Assembly (NCBI RefSeq): GCF_024178315.1
Contig: NZ_JAMZIK010000118.1
Location: 1-43,184 of the forward strand
Length of the DNA stretch: 43,184 nt
Source: Siccirubricoccus soli
Lineage (GTDB): Bacteria; Pseudomonadota; Alphaproteobacteria; Acetobacterales; Acetobacteraceae
Direction: 5' to 3'
Shown here: positions 7,895-16,655 of the stretch, one piece after another
Position numbering within the stretch: position 1 is the first letter of the stretch
How the letters are laid out: each line of letters opens with the position of its first letter
Notes under the pieces: generated by a model
The model's database searches: none
What the model was told of the DNA's origin: nothing
The model's input: the letters and a program-made list of their open reading frames with translations, nothing else
Made by a program: the position numbers and the translations under genes

Positions 7895-7954
7895 CCAAAG
7901 GCCTTTCGGCCTTCGGCGGGAGGGAGTTTGAGGGAGGGCAGCGCCCTCCCTCAA
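7895..7954. terminator. Bidirectional terminator region: family B hairpin copy 2 plus a 12-bp perfect hairpin
   Basis: The family-B stem CCAAAGGCC (7895-7903) and GGCCTTCGG (7908-7916) closes TTTC, with one A-C mismatch. It starts 28 nt after the permease stop. Next comes a perfect 12-bp stem, TTGAGGGAGGGC (7928-7939) and GCCCTCCCTCAA (7943-7954), with loop AGC. This second stem ends directly against the stop codon of the convergent gene. The position between convergent genes indicates termination from both sides. Confidence 0.65.
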
Positions 7955-9544
7955 TCACTTCCGCCGCACATTCCAGAACAGCGGCGAGTTCCCCTTCAGC
8001 ACCCCTTCCAGCGAATCCCGATAGGCCGTGCGGATGAAGAACTCCCCGAGCGGCAGGACCGGCACCTGCTCGAAGCTCTCCTTCTGGATCTCGTCCGCCA
8101 GCCGCTTCTGCTCGGCCTCCGTGGCGGCCTGCAGCCATTGCGCCGCCAGCTCCTCCACCCGGTCGTTCCTGTACCAGCCGAACCAGCCCTGCGCGCCCTG
8201 GCCGCGGAGCGTGGCGTTCACCGCCGGGTTGAGGATGGAGACGCTGGCCCACCAGGTGTGGAAGATGCTCCAGCCGCCCTTCTCCACGGGCTCCCGGCTG
8301 GTGCGGCGCTGCACCACGCTGCCCCAGTCGGTTTCCACCAGCTCCACATTCATGCCGAGCTTGGTCAGCAGATCCGCCGTCACCTGGCCCATCGGTCCGA
8401 TGGTCGGGAAGTCCGAGGGGTTGATGACGACGACCTTCTCGCCCTTGTAGCCCGCCGCCTGCAGCGCCGCCTTGGCGCGGTCGATGCTGCGCGGGCCCTG
8501 CAGCGCCTCGGCGCCCGTGGTGCTCTCATAGGGCGTGCCGCAGGGCCACATGGAGGGGCAGGGCTTGAAGGCTTCCGGGTCGTTGCCGGTGATGGCGCGC
8601 AGGTAGTCCTCCTGGTTCAGCGCCAGCAGCACCGCGCGGCGGATCGCCACGTTGTTGAAGGGCGGCTGCAGGTGGTTGAAGCGCGCCACGCCGACATAGC
8701 CGAGGGTGTTGGTGATATCGACCTTCACCCCGCGGGAGCGCCGCAGCAGCGGGGTGAGGTCGGCGTTGATCTGCTCCCACCAATCCACCTCGCCGGATTG
8801 CAGGGCGGCGGCGGCCGTCGCGCTGTCCGGGATGATGTGCCATTCGATGCGCTCGAACTGCGCGCGCTTGCCGCCGGTGGTGCGGGAAGGGGCTTCGGGG
8901 CGCGGATTGTAGCCCTCGAATCGGGCGTACACCGCGCGGCTGCCGGAGACGTATTCGTTGGCGACGAAGCGGAAGGGGCCGGAGCCCACCATCTCCGCCA
9001 CCTGCTGGAAGGGGTCGGTCTTCGCCAGCCGCTCCGGCATGATGAAGGGGACGACGGCGGCGGGCTTGGCCAGTGCCTCCAGCAACATGGGGAAGGGGGA
9101 TTTCAGGCGGATGCGGAGGGTGCGGTCATCCGCCGCCTCCCAGGCCTCCACCACCGCGCCGAGGGACTGGCCGAAGGTGTCGCGCTTGCTCCAGCGGGCG
9201 AGGCTCGCCGCGCAATCCCGGGCGAGGACCGGCGCGCCGTCATGGAAGCGCAGCCCCTCGCGCAGGCGGATCTGCCAGGTGTGGCCATCGGCGGAGACCT
9301 CGTGGCCCTCCGCCATCTGCGGCTGCAGTTTCAGGTCGTCGGTCAGGCCGTAGAGCGTGTCGAACACCGCCCAGCCATGCGCCTCGGTGACGGCGGCGGT
9401 GGTCCAGATGGGGTCCAGCGAGGTGAGGTTCGCCTGGGGGACGAAGCGCAGCACGCGGTCCCGGGCGGATTGGGCGATCGCCGGACCGGCGAGGCCCGTG
9501 GCGGCGAGGCCTGCGCTGGCCTGCAGCAGATGGCGGCGGTGCAT
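7955..9544 (-). CDS. ABC transporter substrate-binding protein, family 5 (DppA/OppA-like), orphan
   Basis: This 529-residue periplasmic binding protein belongs to the peptide/nickel/opine family (SBP_bac_5). ATG at 9544 is chosen because it begins a signal sequence with paired arginines, MHRRHLLQASAGLAATGLAG, ending AIAQ. It is preceded by GAGAGGGGGA. The frame stays open upstream, but that part has no signal or recognisable motif. Family hallmarks include the early LTSLDPIWTTAAVT segment, LREGLRFHDGAPV and a C-terminal NPAVN / WFGWYRNDRVEEL region. No Dpp/Opp-type permease or ATPase is in the window, so it must share a transporter encoded elsewhere. The upstream FAH-family gene is on the same strand, about 190 bp away with a hairpin between. 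Confidence 0.88.
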   Translation of the reverse strand: MHRRHLLQASAGLAATGLAGPAIAQSARDRVLRFVPQANLTSLDPIWTTAAVTEAHGWAVFDTLYGLTDDLKLQPQMAEGHEVSADGHTWQIRLREGLRFHDGAPVLARDCAASLARWSKRDTFGQSLGAVVEAWEAADDRTLRIRLKSPFPMLLEALAKPAAVVPFIMPERLAKTDPFQQVAEMVGSGPFRFVANEYVSGSRAVYARFEGYNPRPEAPSRTTGGKRAQFERIEWHIIPDSATAAAALQSGEVDWWEQINADLTPLLRRSRGVKVDITNTLGYVGVARFNHLQPPFNNVAIRRAVLLALNQEDYLRAITGNDPEAFKPCPSMWPCGTPYESTTGAEALQGPRSIDRAKAALQAAGYKGEKVVVINPSDFPTIGPMGQVTADLLTKLGMNVELVETDWGSVVQRRTSREPVEKGGWSIFHTWWASVSILNPAVNATLRGQGAQGWFGWYRNDRVEELAAQWLQAATEAEQKRLADEIQKESFEQVPVLPLGEFFIRTAYRDSLEGVLKGNSPLFWNVRRK

Positions 9545-9702
9545 CCGGCGTCCCCCTCTCTCCGGTGGCGAAAGGAAGGCTGCCAGCTTCGGCCGCGGAG
9601 GGGAACCGGAATGCGGGGAGGGACATCGCCCCGGCCAGGCGACATTGCCCGGGGCGTGGGCATGGGCGGCACGGGCTGCCGCCGCCTGTGGCATGGCGCC
9701 GC

Positions 9703-9723
9703 GCCGGGGGAGAAATCCCCGGC
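9703..9723 (-). terminator. Hairpin downstream of the FAH-family gene
   Basis: On the minus strand GCCGGGG and CCCCGGC pair perfectly around a 7-nt loop containing ATTTCTC. It starts about 11 nt after the stop codon of the gene at 9735-10622 and probably terminates it. The rest of 9545-9702 shows nothing beyond the ribosome-binding site of the downstream gene. Confidence 0.5.
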
Positions 9724-9734
9724 CCGGCTATGGC

Positions 9735-10622
9735 TCAGGCTTCCTTCACCACGTTGCGCAGGCGGCCGATGCCGTCGATCTCGGCCTCGATCACGTCGCC
9801 GGGCTTCAGGGTCTTGGGCGGCTGCATGGCGTAGCCGACGCCCTCCGGCGTGCCGGTGATGATGACGTCGCCGGGCTTCAGGGTGAAGCCGAGGGAGAGC
9901 TGGTGGATGATCTCCTTCACGTCGAAGATCATCTTGCTGGTGTGGCTGTCCTGCCGCTTCTCGCCGTTGATCCAGAGCCGGATGCCGGTGTTCAGCGCGT
10001 CAAGCTCCGCCGCCGGGATGATCCAGGGGCCGAGCGGGCAGGAGCGGTCCAGCGACTTGCCCTTGAACCACTGGCCGTAGCGGCGCTGCAGCTCCCGCCC
10101 CGTGATGTCGTTGCCGATGGTCCAGCCGAAGACGTGGGAGAGCGCGTCCTCCCGGCTGATATTGGCGCCTTCCTTGCCGATGATGGCGGCGAGCTCGACC
10201 TCGTAGTCCAGCCACTCCGTCACGCCGGTATGGGCGGGCACCCAATCCTCATGGGCGATGACGGTGTCCGGCGCCTTGGTGAAGAACTGCGGGTATTTCG
10301 GCAGCTCGGAATTGGTGATGCCGCGGGTGCGGTCGCCTTCCGCCACATGGTCCATGTAGTTGCGGCCGACGCAGAAGACGTTGCGGCGCGGCCGGGGGAT
10401 GGGGGCCAGCAGGGTCCAGCCGCCGGCGGGCAGGATGGCGGCGGCGGGCGGGTTGGCGGCGAGCGCCCGGGCGGCGGCGAGGGCGGCCGGGCCGGCGTCA
10501 ATCAGCGCCAGCATGTCGGATTGCGCGAGGCCCGCGGCGGCGAGGTCGAGCATCCGCCCATCCTCGAGCACGGCGCCGAGGCGGGTCCCCTTCGCGTCGG
10601 AGAAGGTGGCGAGCTTGGTCAT
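9735..10622 (-). CDS. Fumarylacetoacetate hydrolase family protein
   Basis: This 295-residue enzyme has the FAH C-terminal-domain fold, which cleaves or decarboxylates beta-keto acids such as acylpyruvates, or isomerises hydroxyheptadiene-dioates. The metal-site region (DYEVELAAIIGKEG) and the substrate-entry motif CVGRNYMDHVAE are present, as are NDITGRELQ and the terminal GDVIITGTPEGVG block. The N-terminal 70 residues form the usual small FAH_N-like domain. ATG 10622 is preceded by GAGGAA at good spacing. The frame remains open further upstream without family similarity. The exact substrate cannot be assigned. A second, shorter FAH protein is encoded at 18127. Confidence 0.88.
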   Translation of the reverse strand: MTKLATFSDAKGTRLGAVLEDGRMLDLAAAGLAQSDMLALIDAGPAALAAARALAANPPAAAILPAGGWTLLAPIPRPRRNVFCVGRNYMDHVAEGDRTRGITNSELPKYPQFFTKAPDTVIAHEDWVPAHTGVTEWLDYEVELAAIIGKEGANISREDALSHVFGWTIGNDITGRELQRRYGQWFKGKSLDRSCPLGPWIIPAAELDALNTGIRLWINGEKRQDSHTSKMIFDVKEIIHQLSLGFTLKPGDVIITGTPEGVGYAMQPPKTLKPGDVIEAEIDGIGRLRNVVKEA

Positions 10623-10772
10623 GGGCGTTCCTCGCGGGAAGTCGGGAAGCAGAGGCAAGCCCGGCCGGGCGCGGAAGGCAAGCCCCTCGGGATCGTGATG
10701 CCCGGATCGATCCATCTTCCGGTTACCTGTCCCGGCCGGGCTTATGCACGGATAGGTTGAGGGAGGGGCGGC

Positions 10773-11018
10773 ATGCAAACCCTGCGTTGCACCGCGGTGA
10801 TGGCGCTGCTGGGCCTTTCGGCCTGTGCCGATGTGACGGGCGGCGAGGGCTGGAGCGTCAGCCGGGCGGCGGCGCAGAGCCTGCGCAAGCAGGGCTGCGG
10901 GAACAACGTGCTGGACAACCCGACCCTGGCGCATCGGATGATGACCGGCGGCACCGTGCCCGGCGGTGCCCCGGTGCTGGGCTGCGCGCTGCGGATGGGG
11001 AATTCGGGGCCGGGCTGA
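10773..11018 (+). CDS. Small predicted lipoprotein
   Basis: This 81-residue protein starts with a lipoprotein signal peptide. MQTLRCTAVMALLGLSAC has an LSAC lipobox, so Cys18 should be lipidated after signal peptidase II cleavage. The mature part is about 63 residues with two more cysteines (QGCGNNV and LGCALRM) that may form a disulphide. I do not recognise a family. GAGGGAGGGG upstream of ATG 10773 is a strong ribosome-binding site. The gene is divergent from the FAH gene, 150 bp away, and is followed 3 nt after its stop by a family-A gene-end element. Confidence 0.65.
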   Translation: MQTLRCTAVMALLGLSACADVTGGEGWSVSRAAAQSLRKQGCGNNVLDNPTLAHRMMTGGTVPGGAPVLGCALRMGNSGPG

Positions 11019-11021
11019 CTT

Positions 11022-11118
11022 CCCCACGAAGTCGCTGCGCGCCTTCGCGGGGCCCCGGTGCGCTGTCCTTCCGGCGGCTCGCACAGCCTGCCGCGGCAAA
11101 GCCGCGGCAGGGCAACGG
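11022..11118 (+). repeat. Gene-end repeat, family A copy 2
   Basis: The element starts 3 nt after the lipoprotein stop. Hairpin 1 (11022-11052) is bounded by CCCC and GGGG, with AAG-T-CGC, loop TGC, GCG-C-CTT. Compared with copy 1 the bases differ on both sides of the stem. Hairpin 2 is the perfect TGCCGCGGC, AAA, GCCGCGGCA (11089-11109). The following 11119-11235 holds a short CAAGGGGTT/AACCCCTT inverted repeat near 11150-11185 and nothing else I recognise. Confidence 0.75.
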
Positions 11119-11235
11119 GCGGCCCGGTTCGGAGGGCGGGCTCAAGGGCCCAAGGGGTTGGACGCACGGCGCAACCCCTTCGCGGAAGGCTCCGAATGCG
11201 GCACTGCCGCAACCGGATCCGCCCTGAATACCGGG

Positions 11236-11342
11236 CTAGAGCAGATCGCGTTCAGATGGAATCATCTGAACGCGTGAAGCTGCTCGCAAAACAACGGCCT
11301 AGAGCATGCTGCGTGAGCGCAAGCGAACGCAGCATGCTCTAG
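11236..11342. repeat. 107-bp palindromic intergenic element with CTAGAGCA/TGCTCTAG ends
   Basis: The element begins CTAGAGCA (11236) and ends TGCTCTAG (11342), and CTAGAGCA recurs internally at 11299. It folds into two hairpins: CGCGTTCAGATG, GAAT, CATCTGAACGCG (11247-11274), and a 16-bp stem CTAGAGCATGCTGCGT with its complement (11299-11314, 11327-11342). It resembles the CTAGAGCA-type intergenic repeats scattered through alphaproteobacterial genomes (inference from memory). The lower GC of 11236-11300 sets it apart from its surroundings. Its last bases supply the stop codon of the hyuA-like gene. Confidence 0.8.
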
Positions 11343-13387
11343 GTCAGCGCGATATCCAGCCAACCCCGCCCATCCATCCGCGCCGCGTCTCCCGGCCGCA
11401 GCAGCACGGTGGTGGTGGCGCTTTCGATGAGGGCTGGGCCGGCGATCTCCTGTCCTGCTGCCAGGGCGTCGAAGCCAAAGACCGGCGCCTCCTGCACCAT
11501 GCCGTCGATGGCGATGCGGCGGGTGCCGAGCGGGGCGGCAGGGCCGGATGCGCCCTCCCGCCGCGCCGCCTCGCCCATGGGCAGGGCGCCGACCACCGCG
11601 ACCCGGGCATTGACCAGCACCACCTCCTCCTCCGGCAGATCATAGGTGAAGAGGGCGCGGTGGCGGGCATGGAAGGCGGCGCGGAGCTGGCCAGCCAGAT
11701 CCGGCCCGTCCCAGGCGATGCCGTCCAGCGGCACGGCAATCTCGAAGACCTGCTCGCCATAGCGCATATCGGCGCTGCGCCGCGCCGTGACCTCGCCCTG
11801 GTACCAGCCCGCCATGCGGCTGCGGCCCTGGGATTCCAGGGAGTCGAACAGCCGGCGCAGCTCGGCATCCGCCGGGATGCCGCCGGCGCCGACCGCGCTC
11901 TGCGCCAACTCGTAGCGCAGATCGGTGTGCAGCATGCCCCAGGCGGAGAGCCCCGCGGCGAAGAGCGGCACGGCGGCGCGCTTCAGCCCCAGCTCCCGCG
12001 CCACCGCCGTGGCGTGCAGCCCGGCGGCACCACCGAAGGCCAGCAGCGCCGAGTCGCGCGGATCGACGCCGCGCCGCACCGTCGCCACGCGCACCCCGTC
12101 CGCCATTCGGGCATTGACCAGCGCATGGATGCCGGCGGCGCAATCCAGCGGCGGGATGCCGAGCTGCGCCGCCAGCCGCGCCACCGCCGCCTGCGCCGCC
12201 TCCAGATCCAGCGTCTTGGCGCCGCCGAGGAAATTTGCGGGGTCCAGATAGCCGAGGACGAGGTTGGCATCCGTCACGGTCGGCTCCGTCCCGCCCTGGC
12301 CGTAGCAGGCCGGGCCGGGCACGGCGCCGGCGGAGCGCGGACCGACCTGCAGGGTGCCCCCCGGGCCGAGATGGCCGATGGAGCCGCCGCCGGCGCCGAG
12401 CGTCACGATGTCGAGGCTCTCCAGGGCGATGCGCTCGCCCCCCACCTCGCGGCCGCGGCCCAGCGCCGCCTCGCCGCCGACGACCAGGGCGATGTCGGTG
12501 GAGGTGCCGCCCATGTCGAAGGTGATGAGGTCCTGGCCCAGCCCCTCCTTCGCCAGCGCCACGGCGGCGGCGACGCCGCCCGCGGGGCCGGACAGCGCCG
12601 TGCCGACGGCCAGCCGCGCCGCTTCCTCCACCGGGGCGATGCCGCCATGGGAGAGGATGACGAAGAGCGGTCCGGCATAGCCCGCCCCCTCCAGCCGCCC
12701 GGCCAGCTTCGCCAGGTAGCGGGAGACCACGGGGCCGACATAGGCATTCACCGCCGTGGTGGAGAAGCGCTCGAACTCCTTGATCTGCGGCAGCACCTCG
12801 GCGGAGGTGGTGACGAAGACGCCCGGCAGGGCGGCGCGCACCGCCTCGGCAGCCTGGTTCTCATGCACCGGCTGCGCCCAGGCATGGAGGAAGGCGATGG
12901 CGACCGCCTCCACCCCCTCCGCCTTCGCCGCCTCGATGGCGGCGGCGAGGGAGGCGGGGTCGAGCGGCGTCAGCACGCTGCCATCGGCGCGGAGCCGCTC
13001 CGCCACCGGCAGGCGCAGCCGGCGCGGCACCAGGGGCGCCGGCGCGGGCATGCGCATGTTGTAGCGCTCGGGCTTCAGCCCCTCCCGCATCTCGATGACG
13101 TCGCGGTGGCCCTCCGTGGTCAGCAGCGCCAGCCTGGCGCCCTTCTTCTCCAGCAGGGCGTTGGTGGCGACGGTGGTGCCATGGACGATGCGCTCGGTCC
13201 GCCCCAGCAGGGTGGCGAGGTCGAGGCCGAGCGCCTTGGCGAGATTCGCCAAGCCGTTCACCACGCCTTCCGACTGGTCCGCCGGGGTGGAGGCGGCCTT
13301 CGCCAGGGTCTGGCTGCCATCCGAGGCGATCCCCACCACATCGGGGAAGGTGCCGCCGACATCGATGCCGATCCGGTAGGTGAGCAT
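11339..13387 (-). CDS. HyuA/OXP-family ATP-dependent hydantoinase or 5-oxoprolinase-type subunit A
   Basis: This 682-residue subunit of the N-methylhydantoinase/5-oxoprolinase/acetone-carboxylase family has an actin-like ATPase fold that phosphorylates a lactam or carbonyl substrate. The N-terminal phosphate loop reads IDVGGTFPDVV, where the family nearly always has GTFTD. The second nucleotide motif, FDMGGTSTDIALV, and LGAGGGSIG are normal. ATG 13387 (MLTYRIGIDVGG) overlaps the hyuB stop in TGATG, showing translational coupling. The open frame further upstream lies within hyuB and is a shadow. The stop codon TAG lies inside the terminal arm of the palindromic repeat at 11236-11342, so the original C-terminus may have been altered. 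The exact substrate is unknown. Confidence 0.88.
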   Translation of the reverse strand: MLTYRIGIDVGGTFPDVVGIASDGSQTLAKAASTPADQSEGVVNGLANLAKALGLDLATLLGRTERIVHGTTVATNALLEKKGARLALLTTEGHRDVIEMREGLKPERYNMRMPAPAPLVPRRLRLPVAERLRADGSVLTPLDPASLAAAIEAAKAEGVEAVAIAFLHAWAQPVHENQAAEAVRAALPGVFVTTSAEVLPQIKEFERFSTTAVNAYVGPVVSRYLAKLAGRLEGAGYAGPLFVILSHGGIAPVEEAARLAVGTALSGPAGGVAAAVALAKEGLGQDLITFDMGGTSTDIALVVGGEAALGRGREVGGERIALESLDIVTLGAGGGSIGHLGPGGTLQVGPRSAGAVPGPACYGQGGTEPTVTDANLVLGYLDPANFLGGAKTLDLEAAQAAVARLAAQLGIPPLDCAAGIHALVNARMADGVRVATVRRGVDPRDSALLAFGGAAGLHATAVARELGLKRAAVPLFAAGLSAWGMLHTDLRYELAQSAVGAGGIPADAELRRLFDSLESQGRSRMAGWYQGEVTARRSADMRYGEQVFEIAVPLDGIAWDGPDLAGQLRAAFHARHRALFTYDLPEEEVVLVNARVAVVGALPMGEAARREGASGPAAPLGTRRIAIDGMVQEAPVFGFDALAAGQEIAGPALIESATTTVLLRPGDAARMDGRGWLDIALT

Positions 13388-15018
13388 CAGACCAGCCCCT
13401 CCGCCGCGTCCCGTTCCCGCGCCGCCGGGTCGCGCTTCGCCGGGTCGCCCCAGCCGCCGCCGCCGCCGGCTTCCACGATGACGCGGTCGCCGGGGTTGAT
13501 GGTCAGGCCGACCTCCTTGGTCTTCAGCACCCGCTCCGTGCCATCCGTGCGGCGCAGCACATAGTGGTGGGGCTTGCCATCCTCCCCGCCGCACATGCCG
13601 GCGGCGCCATGGCGCACGCCATCGCCCGCGGTGTTGGCGCGGCAGGGGCCGTCGCTTTCCACCTTCAGGGAGAGGCGGCCGCCGAACCCGCCACGGAACT
13701 GCCCGTCCCCGGCCGAGCCGGGGCGGTACTCATGGCTCTCGAAGAGCAGGGGGAAGCGGGCCTCCGCCATTTCCACGCTGCCGAATTTCAGCCCGCCGGC
13801 GCTGTGCCATTCGCCGCTGGTGGACCAGCCATCGCCGCCGGCGGAGCCGCCACCGCCCGGCCGCGCCTGGAAGAGGTGCCAGACGAAGCGCCTGCCCGGG
13901 CGGCGGGCATCCTGGCCGGTGATGGCGACGCGGAAGCGCCGGCCCCAGCCGCCCATGGCGCGCTCCGGGCAGCAATGCTGCAGGGCGCGGATGATCGCCT
14001 CCACGATCTCGTTCGAGCAGTGGGAGGTGCACATGGTCACCGGCGCGCCGGGCTTCGCCCAGACCACGGTGCCTTCCCTGGCGATCACCTCGATGGGGCG
14101 GAAGGCGCCGTCATTCTTCGCCACCTCGGGATCCAGCAGGAAGGCGAAGGCCATCGCGACGGCGCTGCGCATGTTGGGATAGCTGGAATTGACGAAGCCG
14201 GTGGTCTGCGGATCGCTCTCCGAGAGATCGACCGTCAGGCTGTCCCCCTGCTTCACCACCCGGGCGCGGATCGCGACATCCACCCGGTCGAAGCCGTCAT
14301 CGTCGAGGAAGGCCTCGCCGCGCCACTCCCCATCCGGCCAGGCGGCGAGGATGCGGCGGGCATGTTTCTCCGACAGGTCGAGGATGGCCGAGACCGCCGC
14401 CTCCAGCCCATCCGCGCCGTATTTCGCCAGCAGCGGCTTCAGGCGCTGCTCGCCGAGCCGGGCGGCGCCGATCATCGCCATGAGGTCGCCGGTGAAATCC
14501 CGTGGAATCCGGGTGTTGGTCGCCAGCATGCGGATGAGGTCGTCGCGCAGCGTGCCGCCCTCGCCCAGCCGGATGGGCGGGATGCGGACGCCTTCCTGCC
14601 AGATTTCCGTGGCCCCCGGGTTGTAACCCCCATGGGTGGCGCCACCGATATCCGAGTGATGAGCGCGGACCACGGACCAGAAGCGAAGGGCACTTTCGGC
14701 GAAGACGGGGATGACGATGGTGAGATCGGGCAGGTGGCTGCCGCCGAAATAGGGGTCGTTCAGCAGGTAGGTGTCGCCCTCCACCGGGTTCGGGAAGGCC
14801 TCGGCGATCGCCTTCGCCGCCCAGGGCATGGCGCCGACATGGACGGGGATGTGGTCCGCCTGCGCGACCAGCCGGCATTGCGCGTCGCACAGCGCAATGG
14901 AGAAGTCGCGGGAGGAATTGAGGATCTGGGAGTAGGAGGTGCGCAGCATCGCCTCCCCCATCTCCTCGACGATGGCGCGCAGCCGGTTGTCCAGCACGGC
15001 AAGGGTCACGGGGTCCAT
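13387..15018 (-). CDS. HyuB-family hydantoinase/oxoprolinase subunit B
   Basis: This 543-residue partner of the HyuA-like protein probably carries the hydrolytic site and forms a heteromer with it. The family is recognisable by MDPVTLAVLDNRLRAIVEEM at the N-terminus, the motif NDPYFGGSHLPDLTIV, HHSDIGGATHGGYNPGATEI, and the C-terminal PGDRVIVEAGGGGGWGDP. ATG 15018 is chosen because family similarity starts there; the frame is open upstream but low in complexity. The ribosome-binding site is weak. hyuB is transcribed first and overlaps hyuA by one base. The divergent glycosyltransferase gene starts 115 bp away, so both promoters share 15019-15133. Confidence 0.9.
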   Translation of the reverse strand: MDPVTLAVLDNRLRAIVEEMGEAMLRTSYSQILNSSRDFSIALCDAQCRLVAQADHIPVHVGAMPWAAKAIAEAFPNPVEGDTYLLNDPYFGGSHLPDLTIVIPVFAESALRFWSVVRAHHSDIGGATHGGYNPGATEIWQEGVRIPPIRLGEGGTLRDDLIRMLATNTRIPRDFTGDLMAMIGAARLGEQRLKPLLAKYGADGLEAAVSAILDLSEKHARRILAAWPDGEWRGEAFLDDDGFDRVDVAIRARVVKQGDSLTVDLSESDPQTTGFVNSSYPNMRSAVAMAFAFLLDPEVAKNDGAFRPIEVIAREGTVVWAKPGAPVTMCTSHCSNEIVEAIIRALQHCCPERAMGGWGRRFRVAITGQDARRPGRRFVWHLFQARPGGGGSAGGDGWSTSGEWHSAGGLKFGSVEMAEARFPLLFESHEYRPGSAGDGQFRGGFGGRLSLKVESDGPCRANTAGDGVRHGAAGMCGGEDGKPHHYVLRRTDGTERVLKTKEVGLTINPGDRVIVEAGGGGGWGDPAKRDPAARERDAAEGLV

Positions 15019-15133
15019 GGCAGGCAGGCTCGCCAAGGGGGGCGGGGGCGTCAAGCCGGGGCGGTGGCGAAACTCCGCTTTACCGGCCGGGGGCGCATGA
15101 TAAGGGGGCGGAGATGTCGGGGGCGCCACGCGC

Positions 15134-16651
15134 ATGGGCATGAGATTTCGCCGGGCGGCCCTGGCTGTGGCGGTGCCGCTGTTCCTGCTGCTGGCGGCGG
15201 TGGTGCTGCGATTCCTCGGCTTCTTCAACGCCGTCATCGACACGGATGAGGGGCTCTACTGGGTCCAGGCGAGGGAATGGCTGCAGGGCGGCTGGCCCTA
15301 TATCGCCGCCTGGGACATGCACCCGGTGGGGGCGCCGGCGATGTTCGCCGTGGCGATCCTGGCCTTCGGGGAGGGGTTCGAGGCGATCAGGCTGCTCGCC
15401 GCGCTCTGCGTCGGGGCCACGGCCTGGGCCCTCTATGGCGCGGTGCGGGCGGTGGGCGGGTCGCGGCTGCTCGGGCTCGGGGCGGGGCTGGCCTATGCGG
15501 CGCATTCGGTGCGGCTGGGGGGCCTCGCCTCCAATACCGAGATCCTCTTCGCGCCGATGGTGGCGGCGGCCATGGCGCTGGGCCTGGCGGGGACGGCGCG
15601 GAGCCTGCGGCGCGGCGAGGGGCCGGGCTGGCCGGAATTGGTCGCGATGGGGCTGCTGATCGGCTCTGCCATGGTCATCAAGCCGGTGGTGGCGCCGGAG
15701 GGGTGCCTGGCCTTCGCCCTGCTGGTCTTCCCGGCGCTGGGGCGGCGGGTGCTGCCCTGGGGCAGGGCGCTGGCCATGGCGGCGGCCTATGCGCTGCTCT
15801 GCCTGACGCCGACGCTGCTGTTCGCCCTGGCCTATGCGCTGCACGGGCATCTGGAGGTCTTCATCGAGGGCAGCCTGCTGGCGCCCTTCCGCTACAGCCA
15901 GGGGCGGCTGGGGGCGCTGGAGAGCTTCCACCGCATCCTGGTGACGGTGCTGACCCTGACCTGGCCCTTCACCCTGGCCGCCATGGCGCTGTGGCGCTGG
16001 GGGGGGCGGCGGGGGCCGAGCGGCATGCTGGTGCGCATGGCGCTGCTGTGGCTCGCGGTCTCCTCCATCGCGGTGGCGGGGCCGGGCTATTTCTTCCCGC
16101 ACTACTTCGTCATCTGGCTGCCACCGCTCTCCCTGCTGATGGCCATGGGAAGCTGGGCCATGGCGTCCCGCCTGCCCTCGCGCTGGCGGCGGCGGGGCTT
16201 CGTCGTCATCATCGCCGTGCTCGTCATCGGCTCCTGGCGCGCCGATGCCACTTTCCGCATCGACCGCGGCATCGGGCTGTTCGCGCCGGACCCGGTGCGG
16301 CAGGTGGCGGCGGAGGTCCGCTCGCGCATCGAGCCGGGCGAGCCGATCTGGGTCGTGAACTACCACCCGGCGGTCTATGTGCTGGCGGGCGCGGCGATCC
16401 CGACGCGCTTCGTCTTTCCGGCGCATCTGACGGGCAAGGAGTTCACCAGCATCTCCGGCGTCGATACGGATGAGGAGGTGGCGCGCATCCTCGGCACCTG
16501 GCCGCGCCTCATCGTCATCGACCGCGGCTGGTGGCCGAGCGTGCGGGAGACGGCGCAGGCCATGCTGGATGAGGTGCTGGAGCGCGACTACGAGCTGGTG
16601 GCGGAGGTGCCGGAGGAGCGCGGGCCGATCGAGATCTGGCGGCCACGCTAG
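15134..16651 (+). CDS. GT39-like membrane glycosyltransferase (ArnT/PMT type)
   Basis: This protein of about 505 residues has some ten or more hydrophobic helices and the GT-C layout. The first periplasmic loop holds the acidic motif VIDTDEGLYW (Asp36, Asp38, Glu39), typical of the lipid-linked-sugar transferases of family 39. A soluble C-terminal domain of about 130 residues begins near RVDRGIG-like sequence at 375 and ends EIWRPR. Such enzymes move a sugar from a polyprenyl carrier to protein or lipid A; donor and acceptor are unknown here. Two ATGs compete (15134 and 15140), with a GC-rich, poorly defined ribosome-binding site. A family-A gene-end element follows 4 nt after the stop. Confidence 0.8.
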   Translation: MGMRFRRAALAVAVPLFLLLAAVVLRFLGFFNAVIDTDEGLYWVQAREWLQGGWPYIAAWDMHPVGAPAMFAVAILAFGEGFEAIRLLAALCVGATAWALYGAVRAVGGSRLLGLGAGLAYAAHSVRLGGLASNTEILFAPMVAAAMALGLAGTARSLRRGEGPGWPELVAMGLLIGSAMVIKPVVAPEGCLAFALLVFPALGRRVLPWGRALAMAAAYALLCLTPTLLFALAYALHGHLEVFIEGSLLAPFRYSQGRLGALESFHRILVTVLTLTWPFTLAAMALWRWGGRRGPSGMLVRMALLWLAVSSIAVAGPGYFFPHYFVIWLPPLSLLMAMGSWAMASRLPSRWRRRGFVVIIAVLVIGSWRADATFRIDRGIGLFAPDPVRQVAAEVRSRIEPGEPIWVVNYHPAVYVLAGAAIPTRFVFPAHLTGKEFTSISGVDTDEEVARILGTWPRLIVIDRGWWPSVRETAQAMLDEVLERDYELVAEVPEERGPIEIWRPR

Positions 16652-16655
16652 ATTT

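Noticed and set aside
11339-13387. Naming the HyuA/HyuB pair as acetone carboxylase or 5-oxoprolinase
   Set aside because: The family signatures are shared by all of these. A third small acetone-carboxylase subunit is absent and no feature here separates the remaining choices.
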